DNA of 64,000 nucleotides from Virgibacillus sp. AGTR (GCF_016919725.2 NZ_JAJERH010000011.1:1-64000); one strand, 5' to 3'. Numbered from the stretch's first letter, positions 47,194 to 56,371 are shown. Numbers and translations are program-made. The notes: generated by a model not told the origin, from the letters alone.

Positions 47194-47466
47194 TTAATTT
47201 TTAATTAATATTATTACATCATAGTCTACTTCATCTATAAAGTAGCTCCCGCTAAAACTAACTTCAAATCCGCCTGGTCCAGTTAACTTCAAATCTGTTA
47301 CTATTACCATACTTCTGAATAATCTGCTAAATACTTTAAATATCGAATGATCAAAGTCAGTAATATGTAAGCTATTATCGTATTTAATATAATATCCTTC
47401 ACCAAAATAACTATCACCATTTATAATAAATTCGCTAATTTGCTTAATAATATTCCCTCCCCTCAT
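47194..47466 (-). CDS. Hypothetical protein
   Basis: 90 codons: MRGGNIIKQISEFIINGDSY, IKYDNSLHITDFDHSIFKVF and TDLKLTGPGGFEVSFSGSYF. The strand pattern is plausible for a small beta-rich protein but no family was recognised. The ATG is preceded only by AGAAG, whereas GGGGAGGG lies inside the first codons, so the true start might be an ATT/ATA codon shortly downstream. Confidence 0.4.
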   Translation of the reverse strand: MRGGNIIKQISEFIINGDSYFGEGYYIKYDNSLHITDFDHSIFKVFSRLFRSMVIVTDLKLTGPGGFEVSFSGSYFIDEVDYDVIILIKN

Positions 47467-47658
47467 CTTCTACTATTCGACAAAAGGGAATATATTCCTG
47501 CGTAATTTTACCCAAAAATAAATTACATAACCAAATCTAACAAACTACAATGTAAAGAGAAACGGTGGTACAGGTTCTGATTAAACACATACCACCTTTT
47601 TATGGAACCATATATTTTTAAAGACTCCGATTCTAATTCTTATAAAGTAAAATCTAGT

Positions 47659-47835
47659 TTACTTTACACTTGTCACTGAACGGATTGGCAGTAAGCTTCC
47701 GATTAACGCAATAGCTGTAGCTGCTAGAAACATTTTTTCAAAACCAAATACTGCAATTCCCTCCCCACTGCTGAAACAGATTTAATAATAGATAGTAACG
47801 AAGTTATCGTCGCTTTTACATTTTGATGGAATGAT
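47659..47835 (-). pseudogene. C-terminal remnant of an MFS transporter
   Basis: The strand encodes QNVKATITSLLSIIKSVSAV and then, one base shifted, GIAVFGFEKMFLAATAIALI and GSLLPIRSVTSVK before TAA. This is the usual end of an MFS drug exporter, with a small deletion between the last helices. Nothing of the N-terminal part is present. Confidence 0.55.
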
Positions 47836-47854
47836 AGCCGCAAATAACAATAGA

Positions 47855-47883
47855 AAGCCCTCACTGATTATAGTGAGAGCTTC
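47855..47883 (-). terminator. Terminator of amj
   Basis: Stem AGCCCTCACT/AGTGAGAGCT, followed on the minus strand by TTTCTATTG. Confidence 0.65.
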
Positions 47884-47931
47884 AGCATAAAATGTGTTTT
47901 TCTAACTATTGCACGTAGCTTTTACCGAACA

Positions 47932-48753
47932 TTAAACAATAAAATGAGTAAACCAAGCGATATATTTCGCCCCTGGTATAAACAACAATTGTGCAAGCAG
48001 CGTTCCTAATAGCCTCGAGATAATCATCAGCAAGGAAATGTTTTTAAGTGTTTGATAACTTCCTCTCCGGTTAACTACATCGTCAGCTACTATCGAAACC
48101 TTTGGATCTACGAAGATAACTAGCAGTATTGTTGCAATCCCATTTATTAAACCTGATGCCATAATTGCTGTGGACGAACGCTCAGGAGCCAGTAATGCTG
48201 CGTATAAGGCAGATAGCACGCCAATTGTATAAATTGCGGTTATTATCATATTTACAAAAAACAATCTAATTGGAATATCCTTGAGCGTAGTACCTTTCAA
48301 GTATGTAAATCTTGGTAAACTAACATGCTTTAATCCACGCTTCATATACTCTAAAGAAACAATTCTCTTAAATAAAGATGGAACAGAACCTCTCTCTTCA
48401 GATAGGTAAATGATTGCCCTTGAGAAGAGTGCTATAAAAGTAGGAAGTAATAGGATTCCAAATACTGTCCCAATTGTTGACGCACCTATGAGAATGCGAA
48501 ATTGTGTTTCTACAAATTCTTGAGCATTATGAACTGGTGCGGTATCGATTAAACTACCTGTAAAAGGTTGCTGCATCATATTAGCTAATCTTGAAACCAT
48601 TACCATTATATTAAAGAGAGATAACGCTGAAGCAATCATCTTTACTCTCGCCCCAGATAACCTAACAGCATAAGCGAGCGTTTCAATAGAATGAATGATA
48701 AAGATAAATAAAGCTATAACTATTAGTTTTTCAGTTAAAAATTCCAACTCCAT
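47932..48753 (-). CDS. amj: Alternate lipid II flippase Amj
   Basis: 273 residues (B. subtilis Amj about 271) with six or more membrane segments. The N-terminal signature ETLAYAVRLSGARVKMIASA then MVSRLANMMQQPFTGSLID is that of the Amj/DUF2837 family. Amj flips lipid II across the membrane and backs up MurJ; in B. subtilis it is controlled by sigma M. A sigma M promoter was not identified here. Confidence 0.9.
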   Translation of the reverse strand: MELEFLTEKLIVIALFIFIIHSIETLAYAVRLSGARVKMIASALSLFNIMVMVSRLANMMQQPFTGSLIDTAPVHNAQEFVETQFRILIGASTIGTVFGILLLPTFIALFSRAIIYLSEERGSVPSLFKRIVSLEYMKRGLKHVSLPRFTYLKGTTLKDIPIRLFFVNMIITAIYTIGVLSALYAALLAPERSSTAIMASGLINGIATILLVIFVDPKVSIVADDVVNRRGSYQTLKNISLLMIISRLLGTLLAQLLFIPGAKYIAWFTHFIV

Positions 48754-48974
48754 ACCTTCTTTTTATTCACTAGTGGTGGTTATTACATCTAGTAAAATTC
48801 TATAATATAGCATTATAACATCTTATATCACGATGTCTTTATTGATACGAAAAACATACTATGGCTAGATTTATTAACCATAAAATTAATCTTAGCACAA
48901 ATATTGGTACAATCATAAATCCTTGTTTTTAAAGCGTATTTAAAGGGAAATTTAACGTATGATGATTTTATCCC

Positions 48975-49021
48975 ACATATAACTGGCAGTAAGCCCCCCC
49001 CACTGATTGAGGTTTCACTTT
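48975..49021. repeat. Palindromic dispersed repeat, short copy D
   Basis: CATATAACTGGCAGTAAG joined to CCCACTGATTGAGGTTTCAC, nearly the same as copy C. Confidence 0.6.
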
Positions 49022-49029
49022 ATAAAATA

Positions 49030-49491
49030 TTATTTTCGAATTCTTGCAATTATCCCCTTATTAACTTCTATTAACGTTCTAACGTTTATCTTTACTAATG
49101 AATTAATGGAGCCTCCACCTGTATAAACATATTCTAATTCTGTTACTTTTGGATCGATTAAAAAGGTTGCAGCAAAACCAAAAGATGGAACTCCTCCTAT
49201 TGGATAACCTGTTTGTCGTAATACCTCATCCTCATCCGCTAGACGTGGACGATCTATATGTAATGCCTTGCCTACCCTTGATGTACTTGCTCTGTCTTGA
49301 CCATTGACAATTGCTACAATTAATTGACCTTCTTTACTAATCATGCAAATATTCTTAACAAACTCGCAGATTCTACCTCCTACAGCATTTGCAGCTTCCC
49401 GAACGGAGTGACAGGACTCGTTTACTTCCAGATATTCTACATCTAAATGATTATCATCAATATACTGTTTTATTTTTTGACCTGATTTCAT
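49030..49491 (-). CDS. YbaK/ProX-type aminoacyl-tRNA deacylase
   Basis: 153 residues of the YbaK/aaRS-editing domain: VNESCHSVREAANAVGGRIC, VKNICMISKEGQLIVAIVNG and the glycine-rich GYPIGGVPSFGFA. Such proteins hydrolyse mischarged tRNA (for example Cys- or Ala-tRNAPro). Start at ATG 49491 behind GGGGGA. Confidence 0.88.
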   Translation of the reverse strand: MKSGQKIKQYIDDNHLDVEYLEVNESCHSVREAANAVGGRICEFVKNICMISKEGQLIVAIVNGQDRASTSRVGKALHIDRPRLADEDEVLRQTGYPIGGVPSFGFAATFLIDPKVTELEYVYTGGGSINSLVKINVRTLIEVNKGIIARIRK

Positions 49492-49645
49492 CCGAATAGT
49501 CCCCCTTGTCATGTTAAGTTATTTTACTAATTACTAGCTATATTGTCTAGTTTCTTTACGAAGGTACAGTAAATACTGGAACATTAATCTTTATAAATGA
49601 TAATTTTAATGTAGTTTTTTTCATACAATAAACTGAGGTGAAAAA

Positions 49646-50089
49646 ATGGCAAGAGTAAATTATCGAAGTTCTGATGTTGACTTGATGGCAAGGATGATGA
49701 GAGCAGAGGCTGAAGGTGAAGGAAAACAAGGAATGTTATATGTTGGAAATGTTATCGTTAATCGTGCTAAAGCAGATTGTCTAGATTTTAGAGATGTTAA
49801 AACCATTTCACAAGTTATATTTCAAGTACAAGGAGGGAATTATTCTTTTGAAGCTGTTCAAAAAGGAAATCTCTTTTACAATAGGGTAAGATCTGTTGAA
49901 AAAAAACTAGCAAAAAAGAATTTGGATTATTGGAGGGAACATCCAGGGAAATATGCTCTTTGGTATTTTAATCCATATGCACCGTGCCCTCCAACATGGT
50001 ATGATCAACCTTTTTCTGGTCAATATAAAAACCATTGTTATTATGAACCGGCAGCGGGAAGCTGTGAAAGTGTTTATATCGGAGGCTAA
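49646..50089 (+). CDS. cwlJ: Spore cortex-lytic cell wall hydrolase CwlJ
   Basis: 147 residues; the sequence DVDLMARMMRAEAEGEGKQG, with catalytic Glu21, and the C-terminal YALWYFNPYAPCPPTW and QYKNHCYYEPAAGSCE match CwlJ closely. It has no signal peptide and works in the spore coat/cortex during germination. Its usual partner gene gerQ is not adjacent. Confidence 0.93.
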   Translation: MARVNYRSSDVDLMARMMRAEAEGEGKQGMLYVGNVIVNRAKADCLDFRDVKTISQVIFQVQGGNYSFEAVQKGNLFYNRVRSVEKKLAKKNLDYWREHPGKYALWYFNPYAPCPPTWYDQPFSGQYKNHCYYEPAAGSCESVYIGG

Positions 50090-50216
50090 GTTACATTTTC
50101 TAACTAATTTTTAACATAATATAATCAAACAAAATATTGAAGCTTTGTAATATCCTCTTAACGTTCCTTTCTATACTGTTCTTTCTCATACGGCTCACAA
50201 CCTTTCGCATTATGAA

Positions 50217-50253
50217 AAAGCTGTTTTCCTAAAATGTACAGGAAAACAGCTTT
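50217..50253. terminator. Bidirectional terminator after cwlJ
   Basis: Stem AAAGCTGTTTTCCT/AGGAAAACAGCTTT between cwlJ and the convergent hydrolase remnant. Confidence 0.82.
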
Positions 50254-50286
50254 AATGATTCCAAGCTGCTTTTTTAAACGTATTTC

Positions 50287-50650
50287 TTAAAGAATCTTGC
50301 CAAAAAACGCTGTTAACTTAGGTACAGCTTGATTTACATATTCAGGGATATCATACAAAGCAACATGTGTTGCACCTTCAACCCAGAACAATTCCTTTGG
50401 ACCATTTGATAATTCGTAGAATTGTTCACTATAACTGCGTGTGTCAGCTTCTGTTCCATTTGTCTCTACAGTACGCTGCTTCGCAACGACTTCAAGTGTT
50501 TGCAATTGCCTTTCAGCACTATCTTCTCCACGTACCATTCACCGAAATCCACTGCACTAACAGTTGCAACTGCTTTGATACGATGTTCCGTTTGAACTGT
50601 AGCTACGGAATAACCTCTATGCCATAACAAATAGGCACTATATGCATTGT
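50287..50650 (-). pseudogene. Alpha/beta hydrolase remnant, truncated and frameshifted
   Basis: One frame reads HRGYSVATVQTEHRIKAVAT then VSAVDFGEW; one base shifted the sense continues with VRGEDSAERQLQTLEVVAKQ and FWVEGATHVALYDIPEYVNQ, then AVPKLTAFFGKIL. The end keeps the catalytic-His region (GATHVALYD) of a dienelactone-hydrolase-like enzyme, but the nucleophile half is missing. Confidence 0.65.
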
Positions 50651-50763
50651 GAAAAGCCTAACAATTCCTTTTCTCTTCTTTTATAAAGCTAAAATAGAAA
50701 TATTTTTGCACCTTTAACTTAGGAGAAACATACAATATAAATATAGTACTAGCAACAAGTAAA

Positions 50764-50786
50764 AGCCCCCACCATGGTGAGGGCTA
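50764..50786 (-). terminator. Terminator of the Cys-rich gene
   Basis: Stem AGCCCCCAC/GTGAGGGCT followed on the minus strand by TTTTACTTG. Confidence 0.75.
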
Positions 50787-50809
50787 GACCGTTTTAATAA
50801 TTCCAACAT

Positions 50810-51016
50810 TTAATAATATGAGTCACAAAAGCGACATTTCTTTTTAAATTTCTTTTCAAATTTCTTTCTACAATGATCACAGCAGTCATGGCTTTCATCA
50901 TGGAAATAATAAAAACATTCTTTCTTTTTGCAATGGAAACAATCACAATGGAACTTCTTTTTACACCAGTCACAAAGATGATGGTGTTTTTTATTACAAG
51001 AATGACAATAACACAT
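50810..51016 (-). CDS. Cys/His/Lys-rich small protein, probable metal binder
   Basis: 68 residues with 14 Cys, 9 His and about 15 Lys: MCYCHSCNKKHHHLCDWCKK, KFHCDCFHCKKKECFYYFHD, ESHDCCDHCRKKFEKKFKKK, CRFCDSYY. Repeated CxxC and CxC pairs suggest metal (zinc or copper) binding or a cross-linked spore-coat protein. The ATG at 51016 follows AAAGGAGG by 6 bases, and a clear terminator follows. No domain family was recognised. Confidence 0.75.
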   Translation of the reverse strand: MCYCHSCNKKHHHLCDWCKKKFHCDCFHCKKKECFYYFHDESHDCCDHCRKKFEKKFKKKCRFCDSYY

Positions 51017-51022
51017 AACCAT

Positions 51023-51507
51023 CCTCCTTTCTTTTATTTCATTTTATGAACATACAAAGGAAAATGATTGGACAGGTCTCATAGTATAAATTCCACTAAT
51101 TTTTAATATATTCCTAAAGTTATATCTTACGGATGAATTACCAAACGTAATAAGGATGGTTTAAATAATCTGTGTTTTTATTCCATCCATAGTTTATTAG
51201 ATAAGAATAAGACTATATGATACTAGACAACAAGCCAGTTTTCTGTACGTCCAGAGATAAAATGGCTTGTTGCAATTCGTTTGTTTTCTATATAGTTCTT
51301 TAGAATGACCTCAGAATCGTCACCCAGTTAACATGGGTGGCCTTTATTTAGTTAAGCTAGTTATAAATAATCTGCTTCACTTTATAAATGGTATAATATA
51401 GCAATCGAGAAGAAGTATCGTTTAAAATAATTTGATATAGTTGACAGGATTAAGAAAAATGGTAATAAAATCGCTTAAAAGAACAACTAAATAAAGGGGG
51501 ATAAATC
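51023..51507. other. Intergenic region with two hairpins
   Basis: CAACAAGCCA/TGGCTTGTTG (about 51228-51274) and CACCCA/TGGGTG followed by GCCTTTATTT (about 51321-51350). No gene is seen between them and the divergent neighbours, so an unannotated short transcript could end here. Confidence 0.4.
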
Positions 51508-52287
51508 ATGAAAACAACCCGATCAAAAGATGGTACAATGCTAGCTTATGATACCTATGGTAAAGGACCTGCTCTAATTTTTATAACAGGAGCCACTTGT
51601 TTCCGCTCATTTGCACCAGTCTTGCATGATGCCAAGGTGTTTGCAGAAGAATTTACAGTCTACAATTATGACAGACGTGGGCGGGGTAACAGTGGTAATA
51701 CAATGCCATACGCAATGGAACGTGAACTAGAAGACATTGAAGCGATGATAGACGTAGCTGGAGGTAGAGCTAATATATACGGACATTCTTCTGGAGCTAT
51801 TCTTGCGCTAGAAGCTACAATCCGACTTGGCCAGAAAGTAAAAAAGCTGGTTATGTATGACCCTGCCTATTCAAACGATGAGGCAAACCAAGAAGAATTC
51901 AAAGCGTTAAGTCAGGGATTATATAGATTGCTTGATAGTGGTAAGCATGACCAAGCAATCCGTATTTTCTTGGAAGGGATCGGTACACCTAAAGAAGTGA
52001 TTATGGGTATGCAGCAATCACCACAATGGGAAACGATGGTAGCACTTGCCCCTACCCTTGCCTACGATACTACATTAGCTTTGGATTTACCACCTGTTAC
52101 ACGAGCTGCTCGTCTAACTACACCAACACAAATAATTGTTGGCGAAGAAAGCCCTACCTCTATACATGATACTGCCAACCAACTTAGCAAGGCGATTCCA
52201 AACTCATATTTTCAACTAGAAGGACAGGACCATATGCCTAACCCTGAGATGTTGTTACCAGTACTATCAAGATTTTTAAAACCATAG
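51508..52287 (+). CDS. Alpha/beta hydrolase
   Basis: 259 residues. Oxyanion-side GPALIFITGATC, nucleophile elbow GHSSGA (Ser near residue 94), acid region after IIVGEESPTS and catalytic His in GQDHMPN near 247. RBS AAAGGGGG. Substrate unknown; the DRRGRGNSG pattern is usual for esterase/haloperoxidase-like members. Confidence 0.88.
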   Translation: MKTTRSKDGTMLAYDTYGKGPALIFITGATCFRSFAPVLHDAKVFAEEFTVYNYDRRGRGNSGNTMPYAMERELEDIEAMIDVAGGRANIYGHSSGAILALEATIRLGQKVKKLVMYDPAYSNDEANQEEFKALSQGLYRLLDSGKHDQAIRIFLEGIGTPKEVIMGMQQSPQWETMVALAPTLAYDTTLALDLPPVTRAARLTTPTQIIVGEESPTSIHDTANQLSKAIPNSYFQLEGQDHMPNPEMLLPVLSRFLKP

Positions 52288-52538
52288 GCTTTAAATAAAT
52301 TTGCCTCAGGAATAAAAGGTGGAGGATAGTAAATAGTGTTGATCAGCTATAAAAAAATATGAAAAAGTGAGTAATTTATAACAAACATGCAATAAACGTA
52401 TTACGTAAACTAATACACAAGATGATTTTAAATTATCTTCTATATGTTTACCTTCTCTTTTTCCTCCTTTTTACGGGGGACTTTTTATGTTTGAAAACAT
52501 GTGTAGCTTACTAAACTATTGTCACTCGACATGAGTAG

Positions 52539-52602
52539 ATCTCCTTTCTATATATAGAGTCGGTTTGACGGCCAACTCTATTATATCGAAAGGAGATTTT
52601 TC
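52539..52602 (+). terminator. Long hairpin upstream of the MATE gene
   Basis: Arms ATCTCCTTTC/GAAAGGAGAT and inner TAGAGT/ACTCTA, then TTTTTC. It is a strong terminator-like structure standing 70 bases before the MerR-type promoter; it insulates that promoter or ends an unknown transcript. Confidence 0.6.
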
Positions 52603-52670
52603 TGTTACAACTCTACAAGTTTAATTCTCACACAGGCAGAGCCTGTGGTTTAAAAAACATCAATAAAAGA

Positions 52671-52701
52671 TTGACCTTCAAGTAGCTTGAAGGTTTATAC
52701 T
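52671..52701 (+). promoter_or_regulatory. MerR-family-type promoter of the MATE gene
   Basis: -35 TTGACC (52671-52676), a 19-bp spacer and -10 TATACT (52696-52701). The spacer carries the perfect dyad ACCTTCAAG/CTTGAAGGT. Long-spacer promoters with a central dyad are the hallmark of activation by MerR-type regulators. No merR-like gene is nearby. Confidence 0.82.
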
Positions 52702-52734
52702 TTCTTTTGTAAGTAGTTGTAGGAGGAATGACAG

Positions 52735-54066
52735 ATGAGTGGAGCACATGCAAACTTGAAACAACAATCCGTTAAGAAAGTATTTTTTCAGTATTTCTTT
52801 CCTTCATTATTAGGAATGATGCTGATGTCGATAAATATCCTTATCGATGGAATATTTGTAGGTAACGGGGTCGGAGCTGAAGGGCTAGCTGGTGTCAACC
52901 TTGCCATGCCAGTTTTCTCGTTAATATTCTCGATCGCACTATGGATCGGTATTGGTGGGGGAACCATTTATTCGATCTATACCGGAGGCGAGCAGTTGAC
53001 TAAAGCAAGAAGTGTATTTTCATTGGCTATTGTCAGTGCGTTATTGCTGCTATTAATCGTTGGCGTTTTCGGTTATGTTAATGTAGAGGCGATTGCAAAA
53101 CTGCTAGGCGCAAATACAGATACCCTTACTCATACCGTCGAATATTTGAAGATTATGTTCTTGCTTGGTTGGCTAATTGCTTTACAACAGCTGCTCAGCA
53201 TCTTTGTCCGAAATGATGGCAGCCCAACCTTGTCGATGGTTGCGCTTGGTGCGACTGCAATTATTAATATCGGGCTAAATTACTATATGATTTTCGTCTT
53301 GGAGTTAGGAGTCTTAGGCGCCGCGCTTGCAACTGCCCTTGCAAGCTTCGCTGGTTTACTCGTCCTATTGCTCCATTTCTTTAAAAAGCATTCGAATCTA
53401 AGAAGCCCTTCGTTCCAGTGGTCATGGAAAATGCTTGGAAGCATCTTCTCGATCGGCTTCCCAAGCTTTCTAGCTGAAGCGGGAACCCTTGTCTTCGTTG
53501 CTGGGTATAACTTAGCAGTCGTTGGTTTGCTTGGCACAGAAGGAGTCGCTGCTTTTTCAGTCGTCAATTATTTGCACGGCTTCATGTTCCTTTCATTTTT
53601 TGGAATAGAGTCAGCACTACAGCCATTAATTAGCTTTTACCATGGAGCAAAAGAGAAAGTGCGAATCAAAGAGAGTGTAAGGATTGGCGAGAAGGCATCG
53701 TTCACGCTGGGGGGAATCCTACTTCTCATCGGCTTGTTTGCTGCACCTTTACTCGTATCACTCTTCGGACTCGAATCTGATGAGGTACGTAAATTGGCTG
53801 TGCAGGGCATTCGATTGTTTTTCATAGGCTATATCTTCCTTGGATTTAATTTCGTTTACATGACTTATTTTCAGTCCATTGGAGAAATTCGCCCATCGAT
53901 CATTATTATTTTGTTAAGAAGCTTTGTTTTTATCTTGGTTTTACTATGGTTATTACCAAAGTTCTTTGGTATTGCTGGTGTGTGGTTAGCACTTCCAATT
54001 GCTGAAATGCTCGTTGCATTGCTACTCTTTTTTATCACAAGAAAACATGTGTTAAAGCACCGGTAA
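52735..54066 (+). CDS. MATE-family efflux transporter
   Basis: 443 residues with about 12 membrane segments in two similar halves. Typical starts are GMMLMSINILIDGIFVGNGV and, in the second half, GIESALQPLISFYHGA. It exports drugs or metabolites with Na+ or H+. The codon use is GC-richer than the neighbours (many GGC, CTT, GCG), which hints at transfer. Controlled by the MerR-type promoter at 52671. Confidence 0.9.
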   Translation: MSGAHANLKQQSVKKVFFQYFFPSLLGMMLMSINILIDGIFVGNGVGAEGLAGVNLAMPVFSLIFSIALWIGIGGGTIYSIYTGGEQLTKARSVFSLAIVSALLLLLIVGVFGYVNVEAIAKLLGANTDTLTHTVEYLKIMFLLGWLIALQQLLSIFVRNDGSPTLSMVALGATAIINIGLNYYMIFVLELGVLGAALATALASFAGLLVLLLHFFKKHSNLRSPSFQWSWKMLGSIFSIGFPSFLAEAGTLVFVAGYNLAVVGLLGTEGVAAFSVVNYLHGFMFLSFFGIESALQPLISFYHGAKEKVRIKESVRIGEKASFTLGGILLLIGLFAAPLLVSLFGLESDEVRKLAVQGIRLFFIGYIFLGFNFVYMTYFQSIGEIRPSIIIILLRSFVFILVLLWLLPKFFGIAGVWLALPIAEMLVALLLFFITRKHVLKHR

Positions 54067-54124
54067 AAGGCACATCTAAAATAGACGGATCAAACTAGAA
54101 TTCGGCACCTTTTTAATTTTGATT

Positions 54125-54164
54125 CTCCTGCTTGATATTTACTACGTTACTCATCAAGCAGGAG
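54125..54164 (+). terminator. Terminator after the MATE gene
   Basis: Arms CTCCTGCTTGAT/ATCAAGCAGGAG; little T follows, so moderate. Confidence 0.55.
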
Positions 54165-54417
54165 TGAAAATTGAGTCAGTGAAATAACAGGACTTATGAC
54201 TTCCTATATAGAATTATGGAGTTAAAGTAATTATATAAATAAACTTAATTATTCAGAGGTGTGAAAACAGGCAAAAAAACTGAAGAAATAAGAGACTAAG
54301 ACAGCTTGCATGGAAAACACCTCACACTATAGTTACTTTAATAATGTACTAGAAAAAAAGGTACTAATAGAAGCCTAGTTGAGATAGTATGTGGTTTAGG
54401 CTGGATAGCTCAATCCA
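54165..54417. other. Intergenic region without recognised features
   Basis: No gene or repeat seen in about 250 bases before the small membrane protein's 3' end. Confidence 0.35.
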
Positions 54418-54633
54418 TCAAGAATCACCCGTACTTTTTGCATATTTTATTCCAAAATAAACTAATGTAAGTACGAAAACCGATATCCAAATCCATTGAT
54501 TTTCTACAATAAAAATAAGCATAGCAGCAATAACAATTACGGTTAAATCTAATTTCTTTTTTATATTTTTTTGAGTTAGTATAAAAATTATTATTAAAAC
54601 AGCTATAACTGAAGCAATTATATGAAGTTTCAT
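54418..54633 (-). CDS. Small membrane protein
   Basis: 71 residues with three short membrane segments (IIASVIAVLIIIFILTQ, LTVIVIAAMLIFIVEN and WIWISVFVLTLVYFGIKY). Start at ATG 54633 behind GGAGGGG; the 21 codons upstream run over that site. Function unknown. Confidence 0.6.
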   Translation of the reverse strand: MKLHIIASVIAVLIIIFILTQKNIKKKLDLTVIVIAAMLIFIVENQWIWISVFVLTLVYFGIKYAKSTGDS

Positions 54634-54976
54634 TATTCTAGATCCCCTCCCACCTTCTATTTTTATAGTAAGCCGATTAGTGGATATTATCAACAAAAAA
54701 GAGGAAGGAAAAAATTTTAAAAAGAGGTTTTATCATTTTGGCTTGCGGTAATTTTTCATCCCCCTTACATAAATTATTTCGTTTTTCTTTAATTGAATAG
54801 TAATTCCAGAATTGCAATTAATATAAAACGTTCTCATATTACCCCAACGAGTATAAATGAATTCTTATATTATTAATTAACAACTGAATTATCAATAACA
54901 TATTCATATAATTCTACCTTCTTTTTAATCAGTTCTCCACATATTTTTCTGTATACGGCGGTTATATCTAAACTTC

Positions 54977-55190
54977 GTTAGCAAAATGCTCCTCAAATTC
55001 CTTTATTTTCCCCTCAACATTCTTAGTATATCCCTTTAGCCTCATAGACTTTTTCAATACTCATTGGCTTTTTGGAGTCAAATAAGCCATTATAAGCAAA
55101 TACTGTTAAATCCACTTTGAAGGAACACTTATTAGAATTACAATGCTTTTCTTTTTTATTTTTATGGTAATCATCTCCTATATATCTTGT
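54977..55190 (-). pseudogene. Remnant of an unrecognised gene
   Basis: A coding-like frame without a start codon reads RYIGDDYHKNKKEKHCNSNK, CSFKVDLTVFAYNGLFDSKK and PMSIEKVYEAKGIY then TAA; one base shifted it continues TKNVEGKIKEFEEHFANEV to a TAG. Position and frameshift suggest decay. No family recognised. Confidence 0.4.
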
Positions 55191-55436
55191 CTTCTTTTAT
55201 AATTAATAATGTGAGAACTTTTATTCATTTATTTATGTTTTTTAGCAAAAGTAGATAACTATGAATTTTGTGGAATCGATATTTATGCAACTATGTTTGA
55301 AGTTTTGTGAACCAACTGAAAAGACCAATTAGGTTAGTACTAATTTTAAAAAGTAGGCTTATGTCTTAAACATAGGTAGATATCCATACATATCATAAAA
55401 CTGTTATGAAATTAAAAAAACTCTGGAGGAATTTAT
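55191..55436. other. Upstream region of the Cys-rich helical protein gene
   Basis: AT-rich; probably carries the promoter of the gene at 55437. No operator was identified. Confidence 0.35.
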
Positions 55437-55820
55437 ATGTACGATACAATGTTTAATCAGAATCATTTGTCCTATCAAACGGATCAGAGTCATTTGCCTT
55501 ATCATAAAATTATTAAAACAATCCAACATTGTGAAGCTGTTTGTGAATCTACCATATATACAATTCTACAAATGGATAGTTCTAGCCATAGAAATGAACA
55601 ATTAAGACTACTGAGGGACTGCGCTGATATCTGTACGTTAACTGCTAAGAGTATTGCACGTAACAGTTATTTTGCAAAATCTATTGCATCGTTATGCGCA
55701 CAGATTTGTGAGGTTTGTGGAAATCATTGCTTACAACACCCTGATCAGCAATCACAATATTGTGGTAAAACTTGCTTACATTGTGCTCAAGAGTGCCGTA
55801 ATTTTGCAATAAACATGTAG
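55437..55820 (+). CDS. Four-helix bundle Cys-rich protein, DUF326/copper-storage-like
   Basis: 127 residues with 12 Cys spaced along helices: HCEAVCESTIY, RDCADICTLTAK, SLCAQICEVCGNHCLQH and YCGKTCLHCAQECRNF. This spacing is that of the DUF326 four-helix bundle, whose studied members (Csp) store Cu(I) in the core. No export signal is seen, so a cytosolic role is likely. AGGAGG precedes the ATG. Confidence 0.88.
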   Translation: MYDTMFNQNHLSYQTDQSHLPYHKIIKTIQHCEAVCESTIYTILQMDSSSHRNEQLRLLRDCADICTLTAKSIARNSYFAKSIASLCAQICEVCGNHCLQHPDQQSQYCGKTCLHCAQECRNFAINM

Positions 55821-55973
55821 TTTTGCACATATTCTAATCAGATATCTCCTGAAGAGGGAGAGTTAAGGGTTAAGGGAAGTTTAGATAAGGAAACTCTGAA
55901 CTAGACTCTGAGTATACAAAGTTATATTGAAATCCACCCTGTCAAGTCAGTCAGTGTAAATAATAAAGGTTGT

Positions 55974-56050
55974 CTAGGCGGCCATTGCCCTATATTCCAT
56001 AGGGCTTTTTCCATTTAGTCGTTTTTGTTGATATTTTTTCGTGATAACAT
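55974..56050 (-). pseudogene. C-terminal remnant of an IS3-type transposase
   Basis: The last codons read KKYQQKRLNGKSPMEYRAMA then A and TAG/TAA-type stop, matching the YNxxRxQxxLNGxSPxEYR end of IS3/IS150 OrfB. Upstream the sequence loses similarity and runs into repeat copy E. Confidence 0.55.
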
Positions 56051-56166
56051 TGGATATAAGCATAATAGTTTTAGTCAGTGTTTCATACGTGTGATAATCC
56101 TTTTGATGTAAATAACACTTTCTACACTTTAACACCCTAACCTGTTGACGAATAGATCTTGGATAA

Positions 56167-56264
56167 ATGTCCGATTGGTTCAAAGGCCTTTAGGTCATAC
56201 CCTTGTGGTAATAACAATCCGTGGTGGATAAACAAAACTCCCAACTGATTTAAGTTTCACTTTA
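56167..56264. repeat. Palindromic dispersed repeat, right-end copy E
   Basis: TGTCCGATTGGTTCAAAGGC, TCATACCCTTGTGGTAATAA and CAACTGATTTAAGTTTCACT, matching the right part of copy B. Confidence 0.6.
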
Positions 56265-56371
56265 TCATAATTAATACATAAGACGCTTGGACACCAAAAT
56301 AATTAAATCCAATTCTTAACTAACGGAGCATAATTGTTGAAAAGAATAATCATGGCGATTATAATTCAATT

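Noticed and set aside
46986-47204. A 72-codon plus-strand frame
   Set aside because: Most of it lies in a dispersed GC-richer repeat; no ribosome binding site.
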